Assembly (NCBI GenBank): GCA_029887795.1
Contig: JARXPE010000012.1
Location: 1-35,685, forward strand
DNA length: 35,685 bases
Source: Thermoproteota archaeon
Lineage (GTDB): Archaea; Thermoproteota; Methanomethylicia; Methanomethylicales; Methanomethylicaceae
Direction of reading: 5' to 3'
Position numbers and translations under genes: made by a program. Positions 24,901 to 33,210 of this stretch are shown here, piece after piece. Within the stretch, counting starts at the first letter, position 1. The number at the start of each line of letters is the position of its first letter. Below the pieces are notes generated by a model. That model was not told the DNA's origin. It searched no databases and saw only the letters and a list, made by a program, of their open reading frames with translations.

Positions 24901-24910
24901 TTTTAATAAA
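24901..24910 (-). promoter_or_regulatory. TATA-like box of the eS24 operon
   Basis: TTTATTAAAA on the minus strand is centred about 23 nt before the ATG at 24883. This spacing would give a leaderless mRNA. Confidence 0.45.
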
Positions 24911-24926
24911 TCTTAATAAGAGAGGG

Positions 24927-24934
24927 TTTTAAAT
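24927..24934 (+). promoter_or_regulatory. TATA box of gdhA
   Basis: TTTTAAAT is centred about 27 nt before the gdhA ATG at 24957. The transcript start would coincide with the start codon, so gdhA is probably leaderless. The two divergent promoters share this 73-nt gap. Confidence 0.5.
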
Positions 24935-24956
24935 CTCTTCACCGAGATGAACAGAT

Positions 24957-26201
24957 ATGCCCGAGAGAAATCCGTATCAAATGGCCCTAGAGCAGTTAGA
25001 CAAATGTGCGAAAATAATGAATCTGGATCCAAACATCCATGAAGTTCTGAAATATCCGAAGAGAGTCCTATGCGTTTATGTCCCTGTAAAAATGGATAAT
25101 GGAAAAATCAAAGTCTTCACAGGATTTAGGTCGCAACACAATGACGCCTTAGGACCATTCAAAGGCGGTATAAGGTACCATCCAAACGTGACAATGGAGG
25201 AAGTGATGGCGTTATCGATATGGATGACTTGGAAGTGTGCTGTAGCTGGACTCCCTTATGGTGGGGCAAAAGGAGGAGTCGTTTGCAATCCCAAGGAAAT
25301 GAGTGTGGGGGAGATTGAGAGGCTCTCTAGAGGCTACTTCCGTGCAATATCCTCAATAGTAGGACCAGAAATGGACATCCCAGCGGGTGATGTGAATACC
25401 TCTGGCAGGGAGATGGCATGGTTCATGGACGAATATAGCAAAGTCAAAGGTTACAACGTCCCTGGAACGGTTACAGGCAAGCCCTTAATCATAGGCGGTT
25501 CCGAGGGAAGGGTGGAAGCTACAGGTATGGGAGTGGCAATATCAGGCAGAGAGGCCGCCAAGAAGCTCGGAATAAATCTGAAAAAAGCGACTGTTGTAGT
25601 TCAAGGTTTCGGAAACGTTGGTTATTACTCTGCCTATTTTATGGAGAAGTTAGGCTGCAAGATAGTTGGAATCAGCGACTCAAGAGGGGGGATTTACAGC
25701 AACAAAGGACTCTCAGTAGAACAGGTCAGAAGATTCAAAGAAAAGACTGGTAGCGTTGTGGGCTATCCTGACGCAGAGGATATGACCAATGAGCAGCTAA
25801 TTGAGCAGGAGTGCGACATACTGATACCCGCCGCTCTGGAGAACCAGATAACAGAAAAGAACGCTGACAAAATAAAAGCAAGGTTGATATTAGAGGGGGC
25901 AAATGGTCCTACAACGCCAGAGGCTGACGAGATCCTCTTTAAGAGGGGGGTTGTGGTCGTCCCAGATGTACTAGCGAATTCGGGCGGAGTTAGTACATCA
26001 TACTTTGAGTGGGTGCAAAATCTCCAGAACTATTACTGGAGCAGGGAAGAAGTCATTGAGAAACTGGACAAGTTATTGGTCAAGGCTTTCAATAACGTCT
26101 ACGAGACCTACAAGAAGTACGGCACTGACATGAGGATGGCAGCATACATCTGTGCGATTAACAGAGTGGCTGAAGCAATGAGAGTAAGAGGTTGGGTTTA
26201 A
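24957..26201 (+). CDS. gdhA: Glutamate dehydrogenase
   Basis: The 414-aa hexameric-type enzyme interconverts 2-oxoglutarate plus ammonia and glutamate with NAD(P). Key regions are intact: GPFKGGIRYHP, the catalytic-lysine loop GLPYGGAKGGV, PAGDVNTSGREMAWFMDEY, the Rossmann GFGNVGYYSA, and the C-terminal NSGGVSTSYFEWVQN. Length matches archaeal GdhA. The gene sits alone on the plus strand between DUF359 and eS24, which are usually near neighbours on one strand in archaea, so it looks inserted. With the citrate-synthase-like enzyme at 8615-10027 it could link citrate-derived 2-oxoglutarate to nitrogen assimilation. Confidence 0.98.
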   Translation: MPERNPYQMALEQLDKCAKIMNLDPNIHEVLKYPKRVLCVYVPVKMDNGKIKVFTGFRSQHNDALGPFKGGIRYHPNVTMEEVMALSIWMTWKCAVAGLPYGGAKGGVVCNPKEMSVGEIERLSRGYFRAISSIVGPEMDIPAGDVNTSGREMAWFMDEYSKVKGYNVPGTVTGKPLIIGGSEGRVEATGMGVAISGREAAKKLGINLKKATVVVQGFGNVGYYSAYFMEKLGCKIVGISDSRGGIYSNKGLSVEQVRRFKEKTGSVVGYPDAEDMTNEQLIEQECDILIPAALENQITEKNADKIKARLILEGANGPTTPEADEILFKRGVVVVPDVLANSGGVSTSYFEWVQNLQNYYWSREEVIEKLDKLLVKAFNNVYETYKKYGTDMRMAAYICAINRVAEAMRVRGWV

Positions 26202-26213
26202 GAAAGATTAAGA

Positions 26214-26735
26214 TCAGGGCACCCTCTCAAAATCGTCCAAAATCTCTGAAATTTTTTTCTTTATGTCTTTATCAACTTTTACAAGCGCCATCCCGACAGA
26301 TGGGAGACCGTAAATAACAAATGAGCGTTCAGGCGAGTAGAGTATAGCAGGAAGGGCTAAGAGATCCTCCTCTCCATCCACAAATAAGAGCGATGGGGCA
26401 GAGTATGAGAGTAGGCGCTTAATGGCAAAAGCAGCCTCGTCTGATATGTGACCAGGAGGGTTAACAACAGTATCAGTGGGGTTCATAGTCAAGGAAAAGG
26501 GAGAACGCTTAGTCTTTCTATCAAAAATGCCAAGACTGGGCATGTAGCCTAATTTTAAAAAACCTCCCAAGGCATAGTCTCCAACAACGATAACTTTGGG
26601 AGGACGTTCCTCATTAATCATGGAAAGAACAATCTTGACGTTTGAGTCCAAGTCGCCCGTGAGGATCATGCCATAAGGTTTTGATAGTTCTGACCTTAGC
26701 CACTCAGGCAATTTTAGCAAACCCAAATAGGACAC
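26214..26735 (-). CDS. GTP-dependent dephospho-CoA kinase (DUF359)
   Basis: The 173-aa archaeal protein of family DUF359 performs the last step of coenzyme A synthesis using GTP instead of ATP. Landmarks are the VVGDYALGGFLKLGYMPSLG segment with the family's nucleotide-site Asp, the basic DRKTKRS, TVVNPPGHISDEA, and the acidic FVDGEEDLLALPAI. It starts 12 nt after the Spt4 stop. The spt4-DUF359-eS24 order is common in archaea; here gdhA intervenes downstream. It converges with gdhA, whose stop is only 12 nt away. Confidence 0.93.
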   Translation of the reverse strand: MSYLGLLKLPEWLRSELSKPYGMILTGDLDSNVKIVLSMINEERPPKVIVVGDYALGGFLKLGYMPSLGIFDRKTKRSPFSLTMNPTDTVVNPPGHISDEAAFAIKRLLSYSAPSLLFVDGEEDLLALPAILYSPERSFVIYGLPSVGMALVKVDKDIKKKISEILDDFERVP

Positions 26736-26747
26736 CCAGCGCTATCT

Positions 26748-26957
26748 TCAGCGAACCTTGATAGCATATCGCCCAGGCTTTTTCACCCCCATCATCTCGG
26801 CCACGCTTGATGAGGGGTCAAGAACAACGACCAGTCCGCTCCAATCCTCGGATAGGTCTGTACCACCGCAGATTGGACATTTGGTATCATCTTCACCCAA
26901 GATATACTTACACTTCCTGCATGCAAACTTTGTTGAAGAGGGTCTGTCTTTACTCAT
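26748..26957 (-). CDS. spt4: Transcription elongation factor Spt4 (RpoE'')
   Basis: The 69-aa zinc protein partners Spt5, and the pair clamps RNA polymerase to raise processivity. The zinc site is made by CRKC near the N-terminus and CPIC further on. The core strand DWSGLVVVLDPSSSVAEMMG and the closing PGRYAIKVR are standard. I use the ATG at 26957 (MSKDRPS), with GTGAT 4 nt upstream; a TTG three codons earlier is possible. It follows the rpo7 gene after about 100 nt of AT-rich sequence. Confidence 0.95.
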   Translation of the reverse strand: MSKDRPSSTKFACRKCKYILGEDDTKCPICGGTDLSEDWSGLVVVLDPSSSVAEMMGVKKPGRYAIKVR

Positions 26958-27060
26958 TTTAATCACTCATCAAATTTTTTAAAATGGAAATTTTTTAATT
27001 TAGATTTCGATTTTGCATTCTACTCGCATTAACATAAATATTATCTAATCCCACCATCAT

Positions 27061-27654
27061 TTACTTTCCCTTTTCCTTCCCCTTATCCTCTTCTTTCGTT
27101 CCAGTAGTTTTCTTAATGTCTTCTTCGATCCAAGATAATGCACCAAGATAGGGTTGCCTCATAGTCATCCCTATCTTACTGCTTCGAGAAGGACCACCGG
27201 TTAGACTTACTGTGATAATTCTTGCTCGAACCAAGGCGCCTTTTTCCAAAACCCTTTGTGTCTCCTTTCCTATCAAAGCGCCCCTCTTCTCATCGTATGT
27301 TATAAAGTCGTCCATGACCTGCGACACGTGGACAAGCCCATCCATAGGACCTATCCTTACAAATATGCCAAAGTCGGTAACCTCCACTACTTCTCCTTCC
27401 ACAACTTCCTGAATTACAGGAGTATAAACCAGAAGATCAAATGAGGCTTTGTGGTAAACGGCACCGTCACCGGGCAGGATCTTTCCTACATTTGAGACCT
27501 TCACATTCAATACGGCGATAACGGCACCAAATTCGCGCATTACCACCCCCTCATAGGTGGATCGAATAACCTCGGCTGCTACACTCTCAAGCGGTGATTC
27601 GAATTTTTCTGGCGGGATCCGTACGACATCATTTATTTGAAGAAGTTTGAACAT
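27061..27654 (-). CDS. rpo7: RNA polymerase subunit Rpo7 (RpoE')
   Basis: This 197-aa protein is the stalk subunit of archaeal RNA polymerase, homologous to eukaryotic Rpb7. The N-terminal RNP-like domain (FKLLQINDVVRIPPEKF) is followed by an S1/OB domain (VEGEVVEVTDFGIFVRIGPMDGLVHVSQVMDD). The C-terminus ends in a Lys/Glu-rich tail. The ATG at 27654 has GGTGG 5 nt upstream and is preferred to the frame start at 27666. A TATA element at 27701-27708 fits a short leader. The usual stalk partner Rpo4 is not nearby. Confidence 0.97.
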   Translation of the reverse strand: MFKLLQINDVVRIPPEKFESPLESVAAEVIRSTYEGVVMREFGAVIAVLNVKVSNVGKILPGDGAVYHKASFDLLVYTPVIQEVVEGEVVEVTDFGIFVRIGPMDGLVHVSQVMDDFITYDEKRGALIGKETQRVLEKGALVRARIITVSLTGGPSRSSKIGMTMRQPYLGALSWIEEDIKKTTGTKEEDKGKEKGK

Positions 27655-27700
27655 GATTTCCACCAAACGGGCAATTTATGGATAGCACATTCAAAAGGGC

Positions 27701-27708
27701 TATAAAAA
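27701..27708 (-). promoter_or_regulatory. TATA box of rpo7-spt4
   Basis: TTTTTATA on the minus strand lies about 50 nt before the rpo7 ATG, giving a leader of some 25 nt with GGTGG. Confidence 0.45.
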
Positions 27709-27891
27709 CTTGATGCATTAATCCTATCTTGTATTGGTATAGTTTTGTGTTAAACTTTATGGTTAGAACACTTCGTTAATATGTTTTGCCCAAGTTTTAA
27801 GGAAAAAACCCAATTCCCCCAAATATTAAATGTTAAGCAAACGAATGTTTACCAAGTGAAAAAAATTGAAAAAATTGGAGAGGGACGCTAA

Positions 27892-28332
27892 TTGAGGCTT
27901 TGGTCGATTCACCCTAAATATCTCGATTGCAAAGGGTTGGTAGCTGTTTGGAGGGAAGGACTCCTAGCAAAGAAAGCTTTGGAAGGCAAGGTGAAAGGTT
28001 ACGTCAACCACCCACAACTTTTCAGATTTAAATGTTATGGAAGACCTTTAGATTTGATTGATGCCTACCTGTTTCAGATTTACCTAGAGGCAAAGGAAAG
28101 GGACTATTATTTCGATCTTTCCAAGATTAGGGGAATCGAACTTTTAGGAGTGGTGACGGTTACTGACGGACAACTGAGGTACGAATTCATTCATTTATTA
28201 AAGAAGGTTGAGAGGAGGGACAGGAAAAAGTTTGATGATTTAAAGAATGTCGATGTCAGAAAGGTTGAGCCGAACCCAATTTTTAAAGTAATTAATGGGG
28301 ATATTGAAAGCTGGGAAAGAAGGAGTTTGTGA
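27892..28332 (+). CDS. Pyrimidine dimer DNA glycosylase/endonuclease V-like protein
   Basis: The 146-aa protein matches the Pyr_excise family (PF03013), homologues of T4 endonuclease V, which removes UV-induced cyclobutane dimers. The opening RLWSIHPKYLDCKGLVAVWREGLLAKKAL, the GKVKGYVNHPQLFRFK motif and LDLIDAYLFQIYLEAKERDYYFD are diagnostic. The start is TTG 27892; GGAG lies about 16 nt upstream and is not ideally spaced. The family is sporadic in archaea and often mobile. This plus-strand gene interrupts a minus-strand information-processing cluster, so acquisition by transfer is plausible. The 225-nt upstream gap is AT-rich, with a possible TATA near 27819-27830. Confidence 0.82.
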   Translation: MRLWSIHPKYLDCKGLVAVWREGLLAKKALEGKVKGYVNHPQLFRFKCYGRPLDLIDAYLFQIYLEAKERDYYFDLSKIRGIELLGVVTVTDGQLRYEFIHLLKKVERRDRKKFDDLKNVDVRKVEPNPIFKVINGDIESWERRSL

Positions 28333-28346
28333 ATGACGTTGTTGTG

Positions 28347-28874
28347 TTATTTTGTTAACATACTTTTTATGGTCTTAAGGATTCGCTCATGTCTATTTTC
28401 ATCTTCAATAATCCACTCAAGTATTTGCTTACAATGATTGAGGTCTACTTTTTTATCCTTGGCTATTAATTCTATCAGCCTTATGTGCATAGCCGTTAAG
28501 TATTCCTCTGCTACCATACCTTCGAGTTTCTCAAGACCTTCTATGAGCGAAGACAACTCTTCTGGGTTTATATTGCTTTTTTTCTGAAGAGTCTCTGCCT
28601 CATCCATGACGGACTTCCACTTTTCGCCCCAAAGCTCTGCGCATTTCTTAGGATCCAATTCGATACTGTGATTCAGCCAATTGCACATTGCCTTAAAAAA
28701 TTCAGCGTGTTTCTGAGAGTCTCTAGAGATGTATGTGAGGAGACCTCTGAGAAGGTCGTCATTGATTATAGATGCAATATTAGCATAGGCCTTTGCAACC
28801 ATCTCCTCAAGTCGACTCGAGCAGTAAATTAAGGAACTCAAATCTTTCTTATGAGATGTTTCTTTCATAATCAA
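28347..28874 (-). CDS. Ferritin-like (rubrerythrin-type) four-helix protein
   Basis: The 175-aa protein is predicted to be an antiparallel four-helix bundle. Helix 1 has LEEMVAKAYANIA, helix 2 RDSQKHAEFFKAM, helix 3 LEKLEGMVAEEYLTAMHIRLIELI and helix 4 IIEDENRHERILKTIK. The His residues of helices 2 and 4 and the Glu residues of helices 1, 3 and 4 could hold a di-iron site, though helix 2 has DSxKH rather than the usual ExxH. A role in peroxide or iron handling is a reasonable guess. It converges with the dimer glycosylase gene. Upstream, TTTTTAAAAA near 28915-28925 is a candidate TATA element. The 236-nt gap beyond contains an imperfect GCAATTTTG/CAAAACTGC inverted repeat but no gene I recognise. 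Confidence 0.72.
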   Translation of the reverse strand: MIMKETSHKKDLSSLIYCSSRLEEMVAKAYANIASIINDDLLRGLLTYISRDSQKHAEFFKAMCNWLNHSIELDPKKCAELWGEKWKSVMDEAETLQKKSNINPEELSSLIEGLEKLEGMVAEEYLTAMHIRLIELIAKDKKVDLNHCKQILEWIIEDENRHERILKTIKSMLTK

Positions 28875-29110
28875 TCACTCAACTATTAGGAGGCTTTTCG
28901 TTAATAAAATTTGTTTTTAAAAAGATTATCATGCGGAGTTTGGAATGCAATTTTGTTGCCAGCACCTATTCGGGGGTTGCCTTTTTCAAAACTGCAACCG
29001 ATCTATTTGTATTATTTTAGGCTAAAAGTTGGACACCGAGTGGCCATTCTTGTTTTTAGGATTCAAATTGGAAATAGAATGTCCACAGAATGAATGGGAT
29101 TCCTCCTTTA

Positions 29111-29569
29111 CTATTTGAGATCGGTACTGGTGGGAGGCTGGTTAGTTTTGGTAATCAAATCACATTCAGAAATAAGCCTTCTATTTTTTATGTAAATCAC
29201 GGGAAGACCCTCTCTCTTGAGACGTCTCCTCAAAGATGTATCCGAAGTTGCTACAATGTAACCACATTCCTTAGAGAGGTAGAGGAGCTGATCGTCAACG
29301 CCACCCCCAATGGGAGGATCGGGCAACGTCCCGAATTTCTTTGCGATCTCTAATGAGAGTTTTGCAAATTTTTTTTCCTTAGCGTGACCGCTCCCTGCAA
29401 GTCGTTCCAGCTCGCGCCTTACGCCCTCCGTGACAATTATATTTTTAAAGCCAAGTCTCTCGAGCTGACTCCTAATTTCAAAGGGTTCGGAGGCAGAATA
29501 CATCAATACATTTGTGTCTAAAAGTACAGGGATAGTTTCTTTCGGCTTTGTTCTACTGGACATACCCAT
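29111..29569 (-). CDS. PIN-domain nuclease (FCF1/VapC9-like)
   Basis: The 152-aa protein is an archaeal PIN-domain ribonuclease of the group encoded next to aIF2-gamma and annotated as FCF1-like. Acidic active-site residues are visible: D18 in LLDTNVLM, E53 in VRRELERL, D92/D93 in GGVDDQLL and D110 in ATSDTSL. No antitoxin partner is present, and the housekeeping context argues for rRNA processing or RNA turnover rather than a toxin. The start overlaps the aIF2-gamma stop by 17 nt; a second in-frame ATG lies at 29563. Confidence 0.88.
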   Translation of the reverse strand: MGMSSRTKPKETIPVLLDTNVLMYSASEPFEIRSQLERLGFKNIIVTEGVRRELERLAGSGHAKEKKFAKLSLEIAKKFGTLPDPPIGGGVDDQLLYLSKECGYIVATSDTSLRRRLKREGLPVIYIKNRRLISECDLITKTNQPPTSTDLK

Positions 29570-30785
29570 AGCCTATCAGCCGCCACCTTCCCGCTAGCAT
29601 TCTGCTCAATGCGACGCGCATACCAGTCTCAATGCACACAGGACGTTTGAGCAGAAGCTGGGCATCGTCCTTATATGCTGCATTCACTACTCCCACCGTG
29701 ACGGCTGATCCGACGACCAGCATGAGATTCTCCCTAGCCTTCAAGTGCTCGACCTTCTGCATCTCCTTAGTCCCCACGACCCTATCGAGTAGAGAGACTT
29801 TAAGCTGTAGTTCTTGGCGGGTGGGAGGTAGCGTCCCGGGTTTCCCAGCTACGCTCCCCACAAGGTTATCGGCTTTTGTAATGGATGGGTCAAGGTAGGT
29901 CCCAACCCCTATGAGACCGCCTGGTCCCACCTCGTCCATCATAGTATTGCCAGACATTAAACTTGAAATATAGGTGAAGATGGGCTCGTAGAAGGTCCTA
30001 CCGCCCTGTTCAACCTTTAGACCGGGGCGTATTTCCAATTCGTCTCCAACCTTGAGACGACCTTGTATGAGTGAACCGCCTAACACGCCGCCCCTAAGTT
30101 CCTTGGGGAGGGTTCCTGGTTTGTTTACGTCAAAGGATCTCGCCACATACATCCTAGCAGGTTTTGAAGGATCTCTTACAGGCGTCTTGATCTTCTCTTC
30201 AAGGGTCTGTATCAGATAATCGATATTTGCACCGTGAAGGGATGATACTGGAATAATGGGAGCGCCCTCCGCGATGGTTCCTTTTGTAAAGGCAAGGATC
30301 TGCTTGTAGTTTTCGAGTGCCCTTTGTTTGTCCACAGCATCGATCTTGTTTTGGACTATGACAATATCTTTTACACCGATGATTTCTAGAGCCACCAGAT
30401 GTTCACGAGTCTGTGGCTGAGGACATTCCTCTGCCGCTGAAATTACCAATATTGCTCCGTCCATCAATGCAGCTCCTGAGAGCATGGTTGCCATCAGGCT
30501 TTCGTGACCAGGAGCGTCGACAAATGACACTTTTCTTAAAAAGAGAGTCTCGATGTTGTGGACTGGGCAGATCTTCTTTGTTGTGTAACATTCTGGAGGA
30601 GGACACTGCGGGCACTTCCTGAAGGTCGTGTCGGCATAGCCCAACTTTATTGTGATTCCTCTCTTAAGTTCCTCACTATGATGAGCAGCCCAGACACCAC
30701 TCAATGCAGCCACAAGTGTGGTCTTTCCATGGTCTACGTGACCGGTGAGTCCTATGTTGCACTCGGGCTGCTTCTCCTCACTCAC
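29553..30785 (-). CDS. eif2g: Translation initiation factor aIF2 subunit gamma
   Basis: The 410-aa GTPase subunit of aIF2 brings initiator Met-tRNA to the small subunit and can cap mRNA 5' ends. G motifs: [13 protein letters not shown] (G1), [11 protein letters not shown] (G3), IVQNKIDAV (G4) and PVSSLHGAN (G5). Between switch regions it has the zinc knuckle with CPQCPPPEC and CPVHN. Domains II and III follow ([21 protein letters not shown]). The start is GTG 30785, with GGAG 7 nt upstream, overlapping the eS6 stop by 8 nt. It is co-transcribed with eS6 and the PIN nuclease. Confidence 0.98.
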   Translation of the reverse strand: MSEEKQPECNIGLTGHVDHGKTTLVAALSGVWAAHHSEELKRGITIKLGYADTTFRKCPQCPPPECYTTKKICPVHNIETLFLRKVSFVDAPGHESLMATMLSGAALMDGAILVISAAEECPQPQTREHLVALEIIGVKDIVIVQNKIDAVDKQRALENYKQILAFTKGTIAEGAPIIPVSSLHGANIDYLIQTLEEKIKTPVRDPSKPARMYVARSFDVNKPGTLPKELRGGVLGGSLIQGRLKVGDELEIRPGLKVEQGGRTFYEPIFTYISSLMSGNTMMDEVGPGGLIGVGTYLDPSITKADNLVGSVAGKPGTLPPTRQELQLKVSLLDRVVGTKEMQKVEHLKARENLMLVVGSAVTVGVVNAAYKDDAQLLLKRPVCIETGMRVALSRMLAGRWRLIGYGYVQ

Positions 30786-31140
30786 CCTTCTTCTCCACTC
30801 CCTTTACAACGAGATTTATCTGAACGATGTCCTCTGTTATGACGTTTCCTCTGACCAGACGCCTCTCCCTTTGACCCTTCTTTTTTGGATGGTAGCCAGG
30901 TGGTCCCGATAATAAAACATATTTTTTCCCGCCACCCGGTACATCGGGCCTAATTGGGATGCCGCTTTTGTCGCTGCCACCAGTAATTATCAATTCTTTA
31001 CCTGGAAAGCCAAATGCCTCCCCGCTTATGGAGTCTCCAACCTTGAGTCCCACGAACGACTGCGCCTGGGCGTCGGTTACGGTAACTGCCTTTGATGTTC
31101 CATCCTCCGGGTTTGATATCACCAGCTTGAATTCTACCAA
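30778..31140 (-). CDS. rps6e: Small ribosomal subunit protein eS6
   Basis: The 120-aa protein is the short archaeal eS6. It has [46 protein letters not shown], and the basic segment [16 protein letters not shown]. The long eukaryotic C-terminal phosphorylation helix is absent, as in archaea generally. The TTG start has GGTGA 6 nt upstream. It lies 69 nt downstream of the aIF5B stop and overlaps aIF2-gamma. Confidence 0.97.
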   Translation of the reverse strand: MVEFKLVISNPEDGTSKAVTVTDAQAQSFVGLKVGDSISGEAFGFPGKELIITGGSDKSGIPIRPDVPGGGKKYVLLSGPPGYHPKKKGQRERRLVRGNVITEDIVQINLVVKGVEKKGE

Positions 31141-31209
31141 TTATTATCACCGTTGATCTCTTTGTTAAGAGAGTTCGAAGTGTGATAATGTTTATAACCC
31201 TTTCGCACA

Positions 31210-33018
31210 TCAGGGGGTTCTGATGGACGAGTCCCTCCAACGAATTTTAAGAATTCTATCTAGTAGATCGAGTTCTTCCTTTGAGATTTTGTCATTGAAC
31301 TTTTCTTTTAGCAGGAATATATCGTTGTCACTCACGGAGACCAAGAGCGTCTCACCCTCCTTCACCTGACGACCAACCATAAAGTTTCCCTTTACGGAGA
31401 TTGCTACCTTGTCGCCTTTTTTTGCGACATCTAAATTCTTTCCACTCTCCTGAATCTGCATTATCTCGCCCAATATTTCTCCATTCTCTTTCATCAAGGG
31501 GTAGCCAGGCTTAATGGTGCCAGCGAGTACCTCGACGCCGAATATTGGTGGGGAGCTCTTTCTGAACACGCAACCAGGAATGATCTTAACTTCTCCTGGT
31601 AAAGTTATTTGGCTGAACTCTTTGGTCCGGATCTCCTCCAAAGTCTTAGCAGACCATGTTTTGAAATCGTCAACTATGTGATAGATCACATTGCTTGTGA
31701 ATATTGGGATGCCGCGATCCCGCGATTCCAATTCTGCCTCAGGTGTGACCTTTATATTGAAACCAACAATTGCCGCAAGTTCGGGTCGCCTTCTCTTAAC
31801 GATCGCTGCCTCGACAACCTCCCTCTTTCCAATAGGGCCTATGTCTGAGACACGTACTGGAATGCCTGAGTCCTTAAGGAATTTTACAAGTGCCTCAAGT
31901 GAGCCTAGTGTGTCAGCCTTTACGACTATGCCATCAGCATCGGTTGAGAACCTAAGCTCAGACATCTCATCACTAATCTTTTTCTTTGCCTGATCCAATG
32001 AGAGGTCGTCGTTGGCCACAATAATCGGAGCGCCTCCCACGGCACCCTCCAGACCTGTTGCGACAACCTTCACACCCGCGGCTGCCACAACTCTCTCAGC
32101 TGACAAGAACTTGTCTTCTGGATCGCGGATCTCGTTGAGGGGTTTGGGCAGAAGTAAGGCTCTCACCCTAGTTACAAGAGGTCCCTCAAACCCTCCAACT
32201 ACGATCCTATCCCCCTTTTGTAGGATCCCTTCGTACAATATGACGTCTATAGTTGTGCCAAGACCGGGTTCTTCTTTTGTCTCTAGGACGACTCCTCTCC
32301 CAGGACCATCGGTCACAGAGAGGCGGCGCGTTAAGTACTGTTGGACAAGTCCGCAGAGGAGTGCGAGGAGTTCCGGGATCCCCTCCCCGGTCACCGCGCT
32401 TGTGGGGACGATCGCAACGGATCTTGTGAAGTCGCGTATACGGTCAAATCGATCTGATGAAAAACCAAACCTGGCTAGTCCTCCGACGATTCTGTAAATC
32501 ATTTCATCGACCCTTTCTCTGACGTAAGGCTCTTGGAGTTTATAGGACTCCAAGAATGGTTTGTTAGGATGTGACTTCCAGCCCTCTATCCTGTCAACCT
32601 TATTCGCAGCAACAACGAAAGGAGTCTTCCTAGACCTGAGAATTTCAATACATTCTTCAGTTTGTCGTTCAATTCCTTTGAGTATATCAATAACTAAGAT
32701 AGAGATATCAGAAACTGAGCCCCCTCTAACCCGAAGGTTTGAAAATACTTCATGTCCAGGAGTATCAATGATCAGTATCCCAGGTAACTGTGTCTTTGAT
32801 TCAAATCCCTTCACAACAGAGCTACAATACTTTACAATAACATCCATCGGAAGGAAGCTAGCGCCGATGTGTTGGGTTTGCCACCGCTACTATAGACGAG
32901 CGGTCATGGCCCCAACCTCGCGCGCCATAACGGCCGTGCCCCGGATTTTATCCAGAAGAAGGGTCTTTCCAACATCAACATGACCCAAGACTGTGACAAT
33001 TGGTTGCCTTAGAGGCAT
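31210..33018 (-). CDS. infB: Translation initiation factor aIF5B (IF2-like), split by a 27-nt intron
   Basis: The GTPase promotes subunit joining in initiation. Exon 1 (33018-32905, 38 codons) starts [19 protein letters not shown], which contains the G1 P-loop. Exon 2 (32877-31210) carries the rest of switch I ([10 protein letters not shown]), G3 DTPGHE, G4 ANKVD, G5 TSAVTGEG and the C-terminal domains ([22 protein letters not shown]). Joined, the product is 593 aa, normal for archaeal aIF5B. Unspliced, the frame meets TAG TAG at codons 43-44. An automatic call would start at the internal ATG 32847 (545 aa) and lose the P-loop. The ATG at 33018 has GGTGA 4 nt upstream. The gene is in the conserved eL8-eS28-eL24-ndk-infB group. 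Confidence 0.95.
32878..32904 (-). other. Bulge-helix-bulge (BHB) mRNA intron in infB
   Basis: The RNA from 32916 down to 32871 folds as a canonical archaeal splicing substrate. The outer exon helix is GTTGGG (32916-32911) with CCCAAC (32876-32871). The central 4-bp helix is GCCA (32910-32907) with TGGC (32883-32880). The two 3-nt bulges, on opposite strands, are TGA (32906-32904) and AAA (32879-32877). The inner helix is CCGCT (32903-32899) with AGCGG (32888-32884), closed by a 10-nt loop. Cutting between bulge bases 2 and 3 removes 27 nt and joins codon 38 (Met) to Thr-Gln-His-Ile-Gly, the family switch I. Both TAG codons are inside the intron. All 15 pairs are Watson-Crick. Confidence 0.93.
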
Positions 33019-33050
33019 CGTCTCACCTGAGATTTAAAAAACGTCGTGGC

Positions 33051-33058
33051 TTATACAT
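33051..33058 (-). promoter_or_regulatory. Candidate TATA box of infB
   Basis: ATGTATAA on the minus strand lies 33-40 nt before the ATG at 33018, which fits a short leader carrying GGTGA. The 192-nt gap between ndk and infB is otherwise AT-rich with no recognisable gene, so infB may be transcribed apart from the ribosomal genes upstream. Confidence 0.4.
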
Positions 33059-33210
33059 TTTGCCAAAAATAGTCTGAAAATGCCATAAAGTCCACGAATT
33101 CTATTGGACATAAGACACCGAAAGTTTACCTTTACAGAATGGTCTCCGTATAATTGTAATCCTATATTATAATGCCAAAGAATTATTACAAAAAATCACT
33201 AGAATGGAAT

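Noticed and set aside
28900-29110. A structured RNA in the gap upstream of the ferritin-like gene (imperfect GCAATTTTG/CAAAACTGC repeat).
   Set aside because: The inner pairing is weak, and no box C/D, H/ACA or tRNA features could be assembled.
29111-29569. PIN protein as a VapC toxin of a toxin-antitoxin pair.
   Set aside because: There is no antitoxin gene next to it, and the overlap with aIF2-gamma is the conserved housekeeping arrangement.
32887-32892. Tandem TAG in infB read as pyrrolysine or suppressed stops.
   Set aside because: Readthrough would insert nine residues into switch I of a universally conserved GTPase. Removing the insert at the BHB cut sites restores the family sequence exactly, and nothing in the window suggests a Pyl system.
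32848-33018. infB as a pseudogene or with an alternative downstream start.
   Set aside because: The P-loop exon is intact, in phase, has a good GGTGA site and lies in the standard ndk-infB position. A decayed copy would not keep a perfect BHB fold precisely around the stops.
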